28,441 nt of DNA from Guyanagaster necrorhizus (GCF_019112545.1 NW_025064968.1:1-28441); one strand, 5' to 3'. Positions 1 through 10,355 are shown, counted from the first letter of the stretch. The notes: a model not told the origin generated them from the sequence alone. Numbers and translations: made by a program.

Positions 1-1
1 A

Positions 2-2699
2 CCCCCCCCCGAGACCCCCACTGAGCCCAACTCCGACTCCAGCCCGTCCGTCAGCAGGTTGGGGGTCGACGACCCACATGGAAGAACTATCCACCCCGAT
101 TATGCAAACGCAGAGATTGCCATCTCTGCAGCAGGAGACCCCTTCCGACATCTCCATGTGGGAAGCGAACCTGAGGTTGGGACCGCCAGCAAAAGGGGAA
201 GAGCCGCGCGGGACAGAATTATACAGCAAATATTCCTAGACTGGGATATTACCGTTCCCTTCAATTATGACCAGGCAGTACAGCAGCAGCAGCAGAACCG
301 AAACCGAGAAGAGGAACGTAGGCGAACTCAGGAGGAGCTCACCGATTACATCTGGGAAGAGGCCCGAGAGCGATACGAGGCCGCAGAGTATGACAGGCAG
401 GGAAGAGCACAAAGACGAAGAGAGAAAATCGAGAGGATGGGGTCAGCCTCCCCCAGGGAGTACGAGCTCTGTACCGACGCAGGGTCTCCCTTCAGGGAGC
501 CCGACTCGGACGACGATCCATGGACGGGACCCGCCAGCATCGTCAGCTGAGACGAAGCCATTCGACGAGGAAGGGCAGCAGAACCCCGAACCGTCGACCT
601 CGAATATCCCGCCCGTACTGACACCATCTCCTTGGACGCCGACTCCATACTCGGAGCCTACGGGCTCCGAGTACCCGACAATGCCCATGTCTCCGACAGG
701 GCTCTCCAGTGATTCCTGGGCAGCAGGGTCGCTCGACAGTTCCTTAATCCCGAGTTCCAACGACACTTCAGCCTCTATAGCCGAGAACTGGAGGAGATGA
801 GAGCGTGCAGAGGGACGTGCTACAGCCGACTCAGGAACCCTTCCATCACCTGAACCAGTAACTAAGGAGAAGCCAGGCCCAGCACTCAGGTCAATGGAAG
901 GGTCCCCGACGACCCTTCGTCCAGCCGTACCATCAATCTACGACTGGCCCGTCCGTTCCCTCCTCGAGGAAGGGGACAGCGGGGACGATGGGGACAAGGA
1001 GGAAGACGACAGTGATGATCCGTATCGACAACGACTGGAACGAGCAGGGGAGGATACGGATGAAGAAGCCTTGAAAGAAGAAATAGGGAGAGCGAGGGAC
1101 AAGGAATATCAGGAGCTATACGAGCAGGGAAGGAACTTCTTATAGTGAGACGTGCGCTGGCAAGCCACGTCGTTAGGACTGGAATACCGGTATGCAGAGA
1201 AAATTGACAAAGAACGCATTTTACAGTATGCCGCGATGGAATATGCATGGAAAGAGTATGGCCGGCGGCATCCAGAAGACCCACTCGTGCCGATACCCCC
1301 CTACCAAAACCCCAACAAGCCGAAATCACTGGCACCAATGCCGCGTACCCCCCCCATACCACTGAAGCGAGCAGTTTACACTGCCCCCTCGTTCCGACGA
1401 CGGGCCGACATCAACCCGTCGATTCGGAGCACGGCTTCACGATTCACCCAGACCAGAAACCGACCGGCATGGCGGCCCGATAAAATTCAGAATCCCTGGA
1501 CCGGCAGGGGGAGCCGACTCCTTGGGGGACAGCCGCCCTCGGATCAAGCAGAATCAAGCGGGAAGGACCCCATCCGAGATGACCCTGAGGCAGTCCACCT
1601 CGGGTTCACGGTCCGAGACAGGGTCATCGTTTGGATAACTGATCCAAAAGGCAGCCCAGTTGCCGACGACAACTCATTACACTCCTTCCCCGGACCACCT
1701 GTGGAATGGAGGCAACCACCATTCAATGGCTGGCCCAACCCGATGGGCCTGCTCCCGCATAACGCTAACATCTTGCAATGCCACCCCGATCTCCTTCGAA
1801 AGCCCCGCCCCTTTAAAGGGGCCTCTGACGACATCGATCGGTTCCTAGTAGACTGTGAACAGTATTTCGAAGTCTACATCGGATATATCGGAACCGATAT
1901 GAACAAAGTCGCATTCACCACCTTGTACCTGGAAGACAAGGCCAAAACATGGTGGATCTTGATCTCCCCGAACTTCCGGTCCACCACTAGGGATCATTAT
2001 CGATACTCCTTGTGGCCAGTATTCAAATGAATGCTGAACGACAAATTTATTGATCCTGCAGTGCAAGAGGTCCATAAACAGAAGATCAAGGAGTACAAGA
2101 TGGGAGACAAAGCGGCGACAGACTATTTCGATGAGTTAGAATGGCTCACCAAACTTGCAGGAATTAGGGAGGACACTGCCAATGATGGAAGGATGGTGGA
2201 AGCACTCAAACGAGGAGTCCCCTCCTCGTACCTCACGATGATCTCAGCCATGGGCATCAAAATGCTGATGCCCATAGGGTATGATGAATGGAAGGAACGG
2301 ATCATCGAGATGTACAAGGAGCGACAAAGGCAGAAAGCGGAGGCGACGACGCTACAAGAATATTCCAAAAAGCCAGTCCTGCCAACCCCGAACAAGTCGG
2401 GGCAAACTGCCGGAAAAACTTCGAACTCCTCCTCGAGCACCACCCCATCATACAGCATGCAGAAGACCAGGACCGGCACAACTTATACCGGGACTGGAAA
2501 GCTGATGGACATTGACCACATGAAGAAGGAAGGAAAGTGTTTTAATTGTGGACAGAAGGGGCACATGGCGAAGGATTGCCCGAAGAAGAAGCGAACCCGA
2601 GAAGACATACAGGCACAGATCGCCGAACTTCAGAAGGAAGAAGAGGATCTTGGGAAGGAAACCAAGATCGAGGAGGTAAAAGACGGGGCCAGCCAGTGA
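2..2699 (+). pseudogene. gag: R1 gag, partial at 5' end, interrupted
   Basis: Codes for the capsid and nucleocapsid polyprotein that forms the cytoplasmic particle and binds element RNA. The open frame enters from the window edge and runs to TGA at 548-550. Its charged, Gln-rich helical part (about 200-430) reads in that frame. From about 540 onward the matches to R2 and R3 read in the next frame (+1), so a frameshift lies somewhere in 430-550. That second frame runs to the Gag stop at 2697-2699, broken by TGA 798-800, TAG TGA 1143-1148 and TGA 2028-2030. The Ty3-type gag core lies at about 1780-2330 (FKGASDDIDRF, then LYLEDKAKTWW). A CCHC zinc knuckle (CFNCGQKGHMAKDC) lies near 2538-2579. 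R2 and R3 have sense codons at the 1143-1148 lesions. Confidence 0.88.
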
Positions 2700-2705
2700 G
2701 CGATT
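2690..2705 (+). other. Gag stop / Pol -1 overlap junction
   Basis: The gag frame ends in TGA (2697-2699) and the pol frame, one base back, is open through CCA GTG AGC. R2 (10353-10360) and R3 (26354-26359) have the same arrangement, each with GTGAG across the junction. The conservation shows it is the original gag-pol boundary and not a lesion. Whether Pol is reached by a -1 shift or by reinitiation on the overlapping GTG cannot be told from the sequence. I see no clear slippery heptamer. Confidence 0.6.
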
Positions 2706-5700
2706 CCACTGGACTGGCCAAAAGACTTAATGGTGTGTCAGTGACAGCCGATAATCAGACTGATAGTGCCTCTGTAGCTACATCTATGACATCTACTACG
2801 CATTCGAATATACCCCGATCGTTTACAAAACACACCATTGAATCGCAAGAAAGAACTCAAGCACCCACAGGCCGAACAGGGACAGAGAGTCCCACCACGT
2901 GGCTCAAGCCATTTGATACCAAATGGACATGGAGAGCCATCAAGGACGCCAGAGACGAAGCAGCGGCAAAAGCCGTACTTCAGAACTGGATTCATCAGGC
3001 AAGGGCCGAAGAAGTAGTGGATGAACTGGTTGAAGGAATCAGAAAAGCCAAACGCTGCCGAGCCCTCGAGTGGCTAGACGAACTCCAGGGACCCAAAAAA
3101 TACATCCTATGAACCAAAACCCTCGGATGAGACCTGACCACAAAAGGACAAATCGAAATGCTAACCTCTTGGACCACATATCAAGTAACCGCTCTTATCG
3201 ACAGCAGCTGCACAGGGAGCTCAATCAATCGGGCTTTCGTCGACAAGCATCAGCTCCCGACTAGGGCAACGGCGGCCCCAATACCAGTATACAATGCCGA
3301 CGGAACAAAAAACCAGGCCGGCTCCATCACAGAATTCGTCGAAATCAGGTTGACTATCGGAGATCACTCCGAACGGATCGACCTGGCGGTAACCGATCTC
3401 GGAACAAAAGAGCTCTTCCTCGGCCATGATTGGTTGATCTGCCACAACCCGCTAATCAACTGGAAGACTGGGCGAATCACCTTCGCCAGATACCGGTGCA
3501 GGAAAATCCCATTCGAGCTACCAGATGAGGACCCTGGAGATCGGTGGGATGAGGAGATGGAGGATGGGGAAACCATACTCGTGATAGACCTCCAGAAGGA
3601 GATCCACATATGAGCTGTCCATCATGCGAACGACTTAGCTGCCAAGGCAAACCAAGAAAAGGACGAGAAGACGTTCAAAGAAATGGTACCCGAGTGGGCG
3701 CGAGACTACAAAGACCTCTTCGAAAAAGAGAGCTTTGACGAGTTACCTGCTCCAAAGCCCTGGGATCATGCAATCGAACTGATTCCTAATGCCAACGCCA
3801 ACCTAGACTGCAAAACCTATCCCCTTGGCCATCATGAGCAACAGGAACTCGACAAGTTCCTAGATGAAAACCTATCGAGTGGCAGGATCCACCCCTCGAA
3901 GTCCCCCATGGCCTCTCCCTTCTTCTTCGTTAAAAAGAAGGATGGAAAACTCCGACCAGTCCAAGATTACTGAAAACTCAACGAGATGACTATCAAGAAT
4001 CAGTATCCGCTGCCGCTGATCTCGGAACTGATGGACAAACTCCGAGGTGCCAGGTACTACACAAAACTCGACGTACGATGGGGATACAACAATGTCCGTA
4101 TCAAGGAGGGGGACGAATGGAAAGCCGCATTCCGCACCAATCGAGGACTATTCGAACCAACAGTCATGTTCTTCGGGCTCACAAATTCCCCTGCCACCTT
4201 CCAATGGATGATGAATGACATCTTCAAAGACCTCATCTCCACCGAAAAAGTGACAATTTATCTCGATGACATTCTAATTATGTCCAAAACAAGAGAGGAG
4301 CACCGGAACCTGGTATGAAAGGTACTATCCCTGATGAGGAAGCACAAACTATTCCTCAAAGCAGAGAAATGCGAGTTCGAGGTACTGGAGACAGAGTACC
4401 TTGGGGTAATCATCAGTGAAGGGAGCATTCGAATGGACCCGGTGAAAGTAGCCAGAGTCACTGAATGGCCAGAACCCAGCAGGAAAAAGGAATTACAATC
4501 ATTCCTCAGGTTCACAAACTTCTACCGACGATTCATTCGTGACTACAGTAGGATCATTCACCCAATGACACAGCTAACGGGCAACACTCCCTGGGAATGG
4601 GGGCTCTCTCAGCAGACTGCCTTCGATAACCTCAAACGACAACTAGCAGAAGACGTCGTGCTAGCCATTCCAACCCAAGAAGGGAAATTCAGGGTAGAAG
4701 CCGACTCAAGTGAGGGGGCAATAGGAGCCGTCCTCTCTCAGGAACAGGAGGGGAAGTGGCGACCCGTAGCCTTCCTCTCCAAAGCCTTAACCACTACAGA
4801 GCAAAACTATGAAATTTATGACAAGGAGTTGCTCGCCATCATGCTCGCCTTGGAAGAATGGCGATACTACCTCATCAGGGCAGAGGAAATATTCGAAGTC
4901 TGGACAGACCACCAAAACCTATGATATTTCCGACAACCGCAGAAACTCAACCGACGACAAGCCCGCTGGGTGACAGAGCTCAGCCAATACCAGTACACCC
5001 TGCATCACAAAGCGGGAACGGCGAACAAGAAAGCTGACTTGCTAAGCAGGCGCTCAGACCATGATCAGGGGGGAGCTGATAATGAAGGCGTGACATTATT
5101 GAGACCGGAACACTTCCGGGCCATGATAATGCCAACAGAAGAGGAATTACATGAACGAATCAAAAGCGCCACATGGGACAATCACAAGTGGGACCAACGA
5201 GTGGCCCCTTCCCTTAACCATGAACGGGGAATGACAAAAAAGGAAGGCCTGATCTACTATGACAGGCACATCTATATTCCCCGAGACCAACGACTCCACG
5301 GCGAAATCATCGCCACCTGTCACGATCATGTGACGGCGGAGCACCCAGGCATCGCCAAGATAAAAGAACTCATTTTACGAGAATATTGGTGGCCAAAAAT
5401 GGGAAACGATATAACAGCATATGTAAAGGCTTGTGAGGCCTGTCAATGAGGAAAGACCTCCACACAAGCCCGAGCAGCACCTCTGCACCCAAACGAGGTA
5501 CCATCTGCGCTGTGGACATATATTTCCGTCGATATGATCACTGGACTACCCGAATGTAATAGGTATGATGCCATCCTCGTCATTGTCGACCGGTTCTCCA
5601 AAGCAATCATTCCGATCTCATGTTCCACCGAATTAAACTCTGAAGGATGGGCCAAAATTCTACGGGATGAAGTATACGCCAAATACGGGATGCCCCAAGT

Positions 5701-6589
5701 CGTTATCTCAGATAGGGGTCCTCAATTCATATCAAAATTCATTACCAACCTATACCGCATCCTGAACATCAAACAAAATGCATCTACAGCCTATCACCCT
5801 CAAACCGATGGGCAAACAGAACACGTTAACCAGGAAGTTGAAAAGTATCTACGACTTTTCATCAATTACTGACAAGACGATTGGACCGAATGGCTTGCAT
5901 TGGCAGCCTTCCAACATAACAACTGTGTACACTCCACAATGGGAAAAACCCCATTCTTCGTAAACTATGGTCAGCACCCATACATCACCCAGACAAATCG
6001 GCTCCGGACGACTACCCCTGCATCGTCCGATTTCGCCGCCGACATGGAAAAAATCCACAACGAAACAAAGGCAGCACTGGAAAAGGCGGCAACAACAATG
6101 AAAAAGAACTACGACAAACACCGACAGCCGAGCCATACGTACCAACCAAATGACAAGGTCTGATTGGATACAACAAACCTTCACTTACCACGTCCAAAAA
6201 AGAAACCTGACGATAAGCGTACAGGCCCCTTCCCCGTCATAAAAGCCGTCGGACCTAGCGCATACAAATTGCGCTTGCCACATGCCTGGAAAATCCATGA
6301 TGTCTTCAACGAAATGCTATTACATCCCTACATAGCACCAGCCTTCCCTAACCAGGAACAACCACCTCCCCCACCACCGGACTTGATCGATGACGAGGAA
6401 CACTATGAAATTGATCAAATCCTAAACCATAAACTCCGAAAGGTCAAAGCAAAAGGGGGCGGACTGACAACAACAGTTGATTACCTGGTCAGCTGGAAGG
6501 GGTACGGCCTAGAATCTAATCAGTGGGTGAACGAGAAATACATGAATGCGGACACAGCCATACACGACTATGAATTATCCCTTAATTAA
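2696..6589 (+). pseudogene. pol: R1 pol polyprotein, one frame broken only by TGA stops
   Basis: Aspartic protease, reverse transcriptase, RNase H, integrase and chromodomain in a single frame that is -1 to gag. The frame is broken by TGA at 3110, 3128, 3611, 3971, 4316, 4922, 5447, 5870 and 6161, and by no TAA or TAG before the true end at 6587. The protease active site at 3200-3208 reads DSS instead of the family DSG or DTG. The RT YLDD box is at 4259-4270. RNase H keeps VEADSS, DKELLAI and WTDH. Integrase keeps the N-terminal HHCC finger (about 5320-5446) and DD35E (Asp 5531, Asp 5711, Glu 5819). The chromodomain (about 6390-6570) has the YLVSWKGYG core. The stops replace conserved Arg or Trp codons, such as the Arg of QDYRKLN at 3971 and the Trp of DKVWLD at 6161. 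Without repair or readthrough it makes no full Pol. Confidence 0.93.
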
Positions 6590-6610
6590 GCCATCGGGAC
6601 GATGGTCTTA

Positions 6611-6622
6611 ACGAGAGGGTAA
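6611..6622 (+). other. R1 polypurine tract region
   Basis: A short purine run (GAGAGGG) followed by TAA lies directly upstream of the 3' LTR start at 6623, where plus-strand DNA synthesis is primed in LTR elements. The related junction in R4 (minus strand, just right of 13351) reads GGAGGTAA. The position supports the call; the run is short. Confidence 0.5.
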
Positions 6623-7079
6623 TGTTACGATTTCTTACTATTTTCTTTCTTTTAGCCCCTATTTATGCTTAGTCACGGCACTAAGACAAGCGCTTAGGAC
6701 CATGGGGATAAAGCTTGGTCAGCACAACTGGCCAAATCCGCCATTGTCCTTCAACGTGGAGACAGCGCTCAACAACGCACAATGAACCTTTTATGTATGA
6801 TAGCGACACCCTAGGACAATGGGCACAAAGGACACGACAACACACAATAAGTAATCGTATATATTTAGATACAACCCAGTAGTATTTAAAGAGAACGGCT
6901 CTCGCTGGCAACCCCCAGCTTCGAGCTAAAGTTTATACACGCCATTCTACCTCGAGTCTATACCTGACCTTGTGTCACACCAAATGGATATACACTAAGT
7001 GGACTCAGGTGATTCCTCAAAGTGCGAAGGAACACCTGTTTATCACGTGTATCTGTTCACGTGATGCTTGAGCCTAACA
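6623..7079 (+). repeat. R1 3' LTR, 457 bp
   Basis: Begins TGTTACG and ends CCTAACA, giving the 5-bp terminal inverted repeat TGTTA/TAACA. It aligns with the R4 LTR (12872-13351), for example in the shared block around ACAATGGGCA, and more loosely with the R3 and R5 LTR. It holds about 17 CpGs, against none in the R3 and R5 LTRs. It contains a TATTTAAA box and a conserved 13-bp block described separately. Confidence 0.92.
6883..6936 (+). promoter_or_regulatory. R1 LTR core promoter: TATTTAAA plus 13-bp block
   Basis: TATTTAAA at 6883-6890 is followed 41 bases later by AGCTAAAGTTTAT (6924-6936). The same 13 bases recur at the same distance from a TATA-like box in the R4, R3 and R5 LTRs, although the rest of the LTRs has diverged. 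This suggests a core promoter or transcript-start element. The function is inferred. Confidence 0.55.
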
Positions 7080-7084
7080 CATCC
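7080..7084. repeat. Target-site duplication of R1 (3' copy), CATCC
   Basis: The five bases after the R1 3' LTR. The other copy would lie left of the window. R3 carries the matching unoccupied site (GGATG at 15704-15708, reverse complement) running straight on into GCTCAAG. This supports CATCC as the target of R1. Confidence 0.65.
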
Positions 7085-7420
7085 ATGAGGCATCCAAGAA
7101 GTCTCTAGCACAGTGCTCAATGCCAGTGCTAGAGACGGAGCTTGTTGTTCTTGTTGCTGGGATACTATGCTCGGGAGATGGAATAGGAGTGTCAGATCAG
7201 GGTCATCAAAACCCTGTAGCCCAAGGGTTTCCAGAGTCTCAGATGATTGCAGATAGGGGTCACAAGGAGTATGTATGCTGCTGATGCTGCTCCTCTTTTT
7301 CCCTAAGATGTTCCTGAGTTGAGCTCCCAGAGACATCTTCAGGGTCTGTTCCTTCTGTGGGTCAGAAGGACTGTTGGGCAGAGGCAGGGATGTCATGGAG
7401 GGGGAGGTCTGGTGTGACAT
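7080..7420 (-). pseudogene. gag: R5 gag, N-terminal fragment
   Basis: Starts at ATG 7420 on the minus strand (MSHQTSPSM) and runs for about 113 codons until R1 interrupts it. It is identical to the start of R3 gag (15368-15708), except that R5 keeps a Trp codon (7094-7096) where R3 has TGA. The protein is rich in Ser, Pro, Leu and Gln and has no motif I recognise. It is placed as Gag because the R3 copy leads, in the same frame, into sequence that corresponds to the left edge of R1 gag. Confidence 0.7.
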
Positions 7421-7607
7421 TGCAGAGTATGGTTTGAATGCATTGGAATTTGTGATAGTGCCTAATTGTCCAAGCTATGATCGATTGGTGTCCACAGCAT
7501 AGCTGTATGATCATCAATAAACTGATCAAGATTCCTATGATAGAAGCCAAGAGTTCAAAGAACTCATGGGTAAAGTTTGGATCAGAAGAGTTAAGGGCAG
7601 GGAGCAT
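7362..7607 (-). CDS. Small leader ORF of R5 with a hydrophobic segment
   Basis: An 81-codon frame between the LTR and gag, overlapping the start of gag in another frame. About residues 18-42 are strongly hydrophobic (Ile, Leu and Phe rich) and could span a membrane. It is identical to 15181-15426 in R3. The identity follows from the whole arm being identical, so it is no evidence of selection. It may be a chance ORF in AT-rich leader sequence. Confidence 0.25.
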   Translation of the reverse strand: MLPALNSSDPNFTHEFFELLASIIGILISLLMIIQLCCGHQSIIAWTIRHYHKFQCIQTILCNVTPDLPLHDIPASAQQSF

Positions 7608-7662
7608 TCAGTTCCTCAGCACAATTGGGCTTGAGAAAGGGAATGATAAGCATTAAGCTAAT

Positions 7663-8181
7663 TGTTAAGCCCAAATCCCATATGATTATCAACATGTAAT
7701 AAACAGTTCAGAACCTTGCACTTTGGGTTAGACTGACTGAGTTCACAAAGTTAATAGTGATAGTGGTTCAAGGTGCAAGAAGCTTGAGCTTGAGAGTAGA
7801 TGGTGAAGAATAAACTTTAGCTTAACACTGGAGCTACTACAGTGAAAATGGTGCTACTTAAATACTGTTCTGTTATCTAACTATTAATAGAAGTTCACAA
7901 AAGATATTGTCTATCATAGAGCTGTTACTCCTGCTGTTGCCAGGCTCTCCACAAAAGCTGTTGTCCTGCTGTTGTGTTGTTACTGCTGCACTGCTATTTG
8001 GGAATAAAAGGAGCATTGTCTCTCCCTTCACAGCACACAGCAGTGTGATAAGATGATGACTGACTGGGTTGCTGAGCTAAGCATTCCCACAGTCCTAAGC
8101 ACTAGCTTAAGTGCCCTGACTAAGCAAAGATAGAGGTCATCTCCACAGGAAAAAAGAAAGAAAATAGGAAAAATCATAACA
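7663..8181 (-). repeat. R5 5' LTR, 519 bp
   Basis: On the minus strand it starts TGTTATG (8181) and ends TTAACA (7663). It is identical over its full length to the R3 LTR (14607-15125) and contains no CpG at all. A TATTTAA box (7858-7864) and the 13-bp block (7810-7822) are present in the same spacing as in the other LTRs. Confidence 0.92.
7810..7864 (-). promoter_or_regulatory. R5 LTR core promoter: TATTTAA plus 13-bp block
   Basis: On the minus strand TATTTAA (7864-7858) is followed by AGCTAAAGTTTAT (7822-7810), as in the R1, R3 and R4 LTRs. Confidence 0.5.
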
Positions 8182-10355
8182 AGAAGCCATCACTTGCAGT
8201 AAAGCCATTCAGAGAGACACTTATCTCTCTCTCCTCAGATTCCTTAGCATTGCAGACACAGATACCATTCCCTCCTATTCTGAATCTATACTCAATGCCT
8301 ATAGGCTTCAAGTCTCTCTCAATACTTATATCTCTGAATATGGTCTCCAATGATTCCTTAGAGATAGGGTTGCAGCATTATTCCTCAACTCTCACTTCTA
8401 CTGAAACTTCTGCCAGTATTATTGAGAACTGGAGAAACAGAGAGCATGCAGCAGCCACTGGAGAGATGTCAAAATTGGCACTGGCTGACCCCTTAAGCAG
8501 TTTTCTCCTAAGACTGATTTCAATGAGATCAGACCCAGCACCAGAAACAATGACCAGCTCTCTTATAATAATCAAGTTCAGTGCTCTGTCAATTTACAAT
8601 CAGCCCAGCAACTTCCCCATTGAGGACAGTGAGGAAGAGGTGAACAATGAGAGTGAGGATGAGGATAAGAAGAGAAAACAGGATGTTCCTCTTGAATGAA
8701 GATAATTCATAGAATATGCCAAAGAGAAAACAGATAAAGAAGCTTTGAAAGGAGAAATTCAACAAGAACAGGAGAAAGAATACTTAAGGCTGTACAGAGA
8801 AGAGACAGTAGTTTTATGGAGAGACATTAGTTGGCTAATATTGCCTCTAAAAAAAGAGTATACCATTATAGACAATATTGAAAAAAGAGACATTTTACAG
8901 TATGCCATGATTGAATAGGCCATTTTTATTTATAATAGGACTCACTCCAAAGACTAACTGAGATCACTCTCAGCATACAAGTCTAAATATAAGATCAAAC
9001 CAATACTATAGACTTCTCCAGTTATGCTAAAATGAGCTATCTACATAGCACTGTTAATTCAAAGTACTGAAACACAGTATATGTATACTACACTCTCAAT
9101 TTAAAGCTCTGCCAGCCAGCTCACTCAAACTCAACTATGACTGAGTAGCTGAACAACTGGGTTTCAAAACCCTTAGATCAGCAGAGGAAGTCAACTCCTC
9201 AGCAGGCAGCCACCACCAGATAAAGCTGAACCTAGCAGCAAGACTCTGGAGAAGGATGACTCTGAAGCAGTGAAACTAGGATTCACTGTATGAAATGGAA
9301 TTATTGTATGAAAAGAAGCACTGCTCCCAAACAGCCCAGTCACTAATGACAATTTGCTCTATTCATTCTCTGATCTGTCAGCCAAATGGCAGCAGCCACC
9401 ATTTGATGAATACCTGAACCCAATAGGGCTCTTACCACCAGACACCACTATTATCAACTGTAAACCCAACTTACTCTGCAAGCTGCATCTCTTCAAGGGT
9501 GCATCAGATGATATTGATCAATTCTTTATTGACTGTGAACAATATTTTGAAGTATACTTAGTATACTTCTCTTTCAATATCTACTGAGTCTCTTTCACCT
9601 CCATCTACCTTGAAGACAAAGCTGAGGTTTGGTGAATCTTGCTCTCTCTCAGCCTTTAGTCAATGATCAGGCAGCATCATTGTTTGCCATCTTAGCTGAT
9701 GTTCAAACAACTTCTTCAAGACAAGTTTACTGACCCAGCCATACAGAAAGTGCACAAGAGCAAGATGAGAGACAAGCCAGCCACCAAGTACTTTGATAAA
9801 TTGAAATGACTTAGCAAACTTGTCAGAATCTAAGACAATATTGCTGATAATAGCAGGATAGTTGAGATGCTCAGACAAGAAGCACCATCCTTGTATATCA
9901 AAATGATCTCAGACATCAGAATGAACATTCTGAAGAGATATGACATATAAAAGAAATGAGTCACTGAGATATATAAGGAACAACAGTGATAAAAAGCAGA
10001 ACAGATAAATCTTCAGAATGACCACAAACTCTATCAACTGACAAACACAAAACTCAGCAATCAGGCCAGTACCACTAAAACTGGCACTTTATCCTCTAAT
10101 ACTCCCACATATGGAACAAAGCAGACAGGCACCAGCACTACATACACTAGGAGTGAAAAGCTGATAGATATTGATTGGCTCAAGAAAGAGAGCAAGTGCT
10201 TTAACTGCAGACAGAAGAGACATCTATTGTGGGGTTGCCTGAAGAAGAAACATATAAGAGAAGATATTTGAGCACAAATTGCTGAACTGCAGAGAGAAGA
10301 CAAAGAACTTAAAAGAAAAACAAAGATTGAGAAGATAAAAGACAGAGCCAACTAG
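8182..10355 (+). pseudogene. gag: R2 gag, 5' truncated, many stops
   Basis: Matches R1 gag from about position 550 to the gag stop. The stretch 8250-8699 is open and ends in an acidic region like that of R1. The gag core is visible at 9354-9587 (LFKGASDDIDQF, DCEQYFEVY). A complete CCHC zinc knuckle (CFNCRQKRHLLWGC) lies at 10197-10238. The end is a double stop TAG TGA (10353-10358) at the place of the R1 Gag stop. R2 keeps TGG AGA where R1 has TAG TGA at 1143-1148. It is clearly non-functional, with several in-frame stops throughout. Confidence 0.82.

Larger units (their letters stand above)
1..7079 (+). mobile_element. R1: Ty3/gypsy chromovirus, 5' end off window
   Basis: An LTR retrotransposon in the plus direction with gag, protease, reverse transcriptase, RNase H, integrase, chromodomain and 3' LTR in the Ty3/gypsy order. 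The 5' LTR and the start of gag lie to the left of the window. Its end is fixed by TAACA at 7075-7079, which matches the 3' ends of the other LTRs here. It sits directly against reverse-strand gag sequence of R5 (from 7080). R3 holds the same gag sequence uninterrupted at 15704-15714, so R1 is inserted into R5. It is rich in CpG compared with R2-R5, which suggests it is the youngest of its relatives in the window. Confidence 0.93.
7080..8181 (-). mobile_element. R5: 5' end of a minus-strand gypsy element
   Basis: Read on the minus strand this is a 519-bp LTR (8181 to 7663), a leader and the first part of gag (from 7420). It is cut at 7080 by the insertion of R1. On the right it abuts the gag of R2 at 8182, exactly at the LTR start TGTTATG, so R5 is inserted into R2. 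Its remaining gag, pol and 3' LTR should lie to the left of R1, off the window. Confidence 0.85.
7080..8181 (-). repeat. Left arm of 1,102-bp near-perfect inverted repeat
   Basis: The reverse complement matches 14607-15708 with no indel. I compared the LTR and adjoining leader line by line, and the gag part by its identical translation. The only mismatch I found is 7094 (C) against 15694 (A). Identity stops at the LTR edge on one side (8181/14607) and at the R1 insertion on the other. Confidence 0.93.

Noticed and set aside
279..297. CAG microsatellite
   Set aside because: Only about five units, encoding a Gln run inside gag; too short to be a notable repeat.
886..1362. Minus-strand 158-codon ORF opposite R1 gag
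   Set aside because: It shadows gag; its composition follows from the codon use of the sense frame, and no intron, motif or counterpart in R2 or R3 is seen.
3110..6163. TGA read as tryptophan (a recoded nuclear code), since all stops inside R1 pol are TGA
   Set aside because: TAG and TAA also occur as lesions in R1 gag, R2, R3, R4 and B, and homologous codons in other copies (CAA, CAG) show loss of Arg codons. CpG decay explains TGA better.
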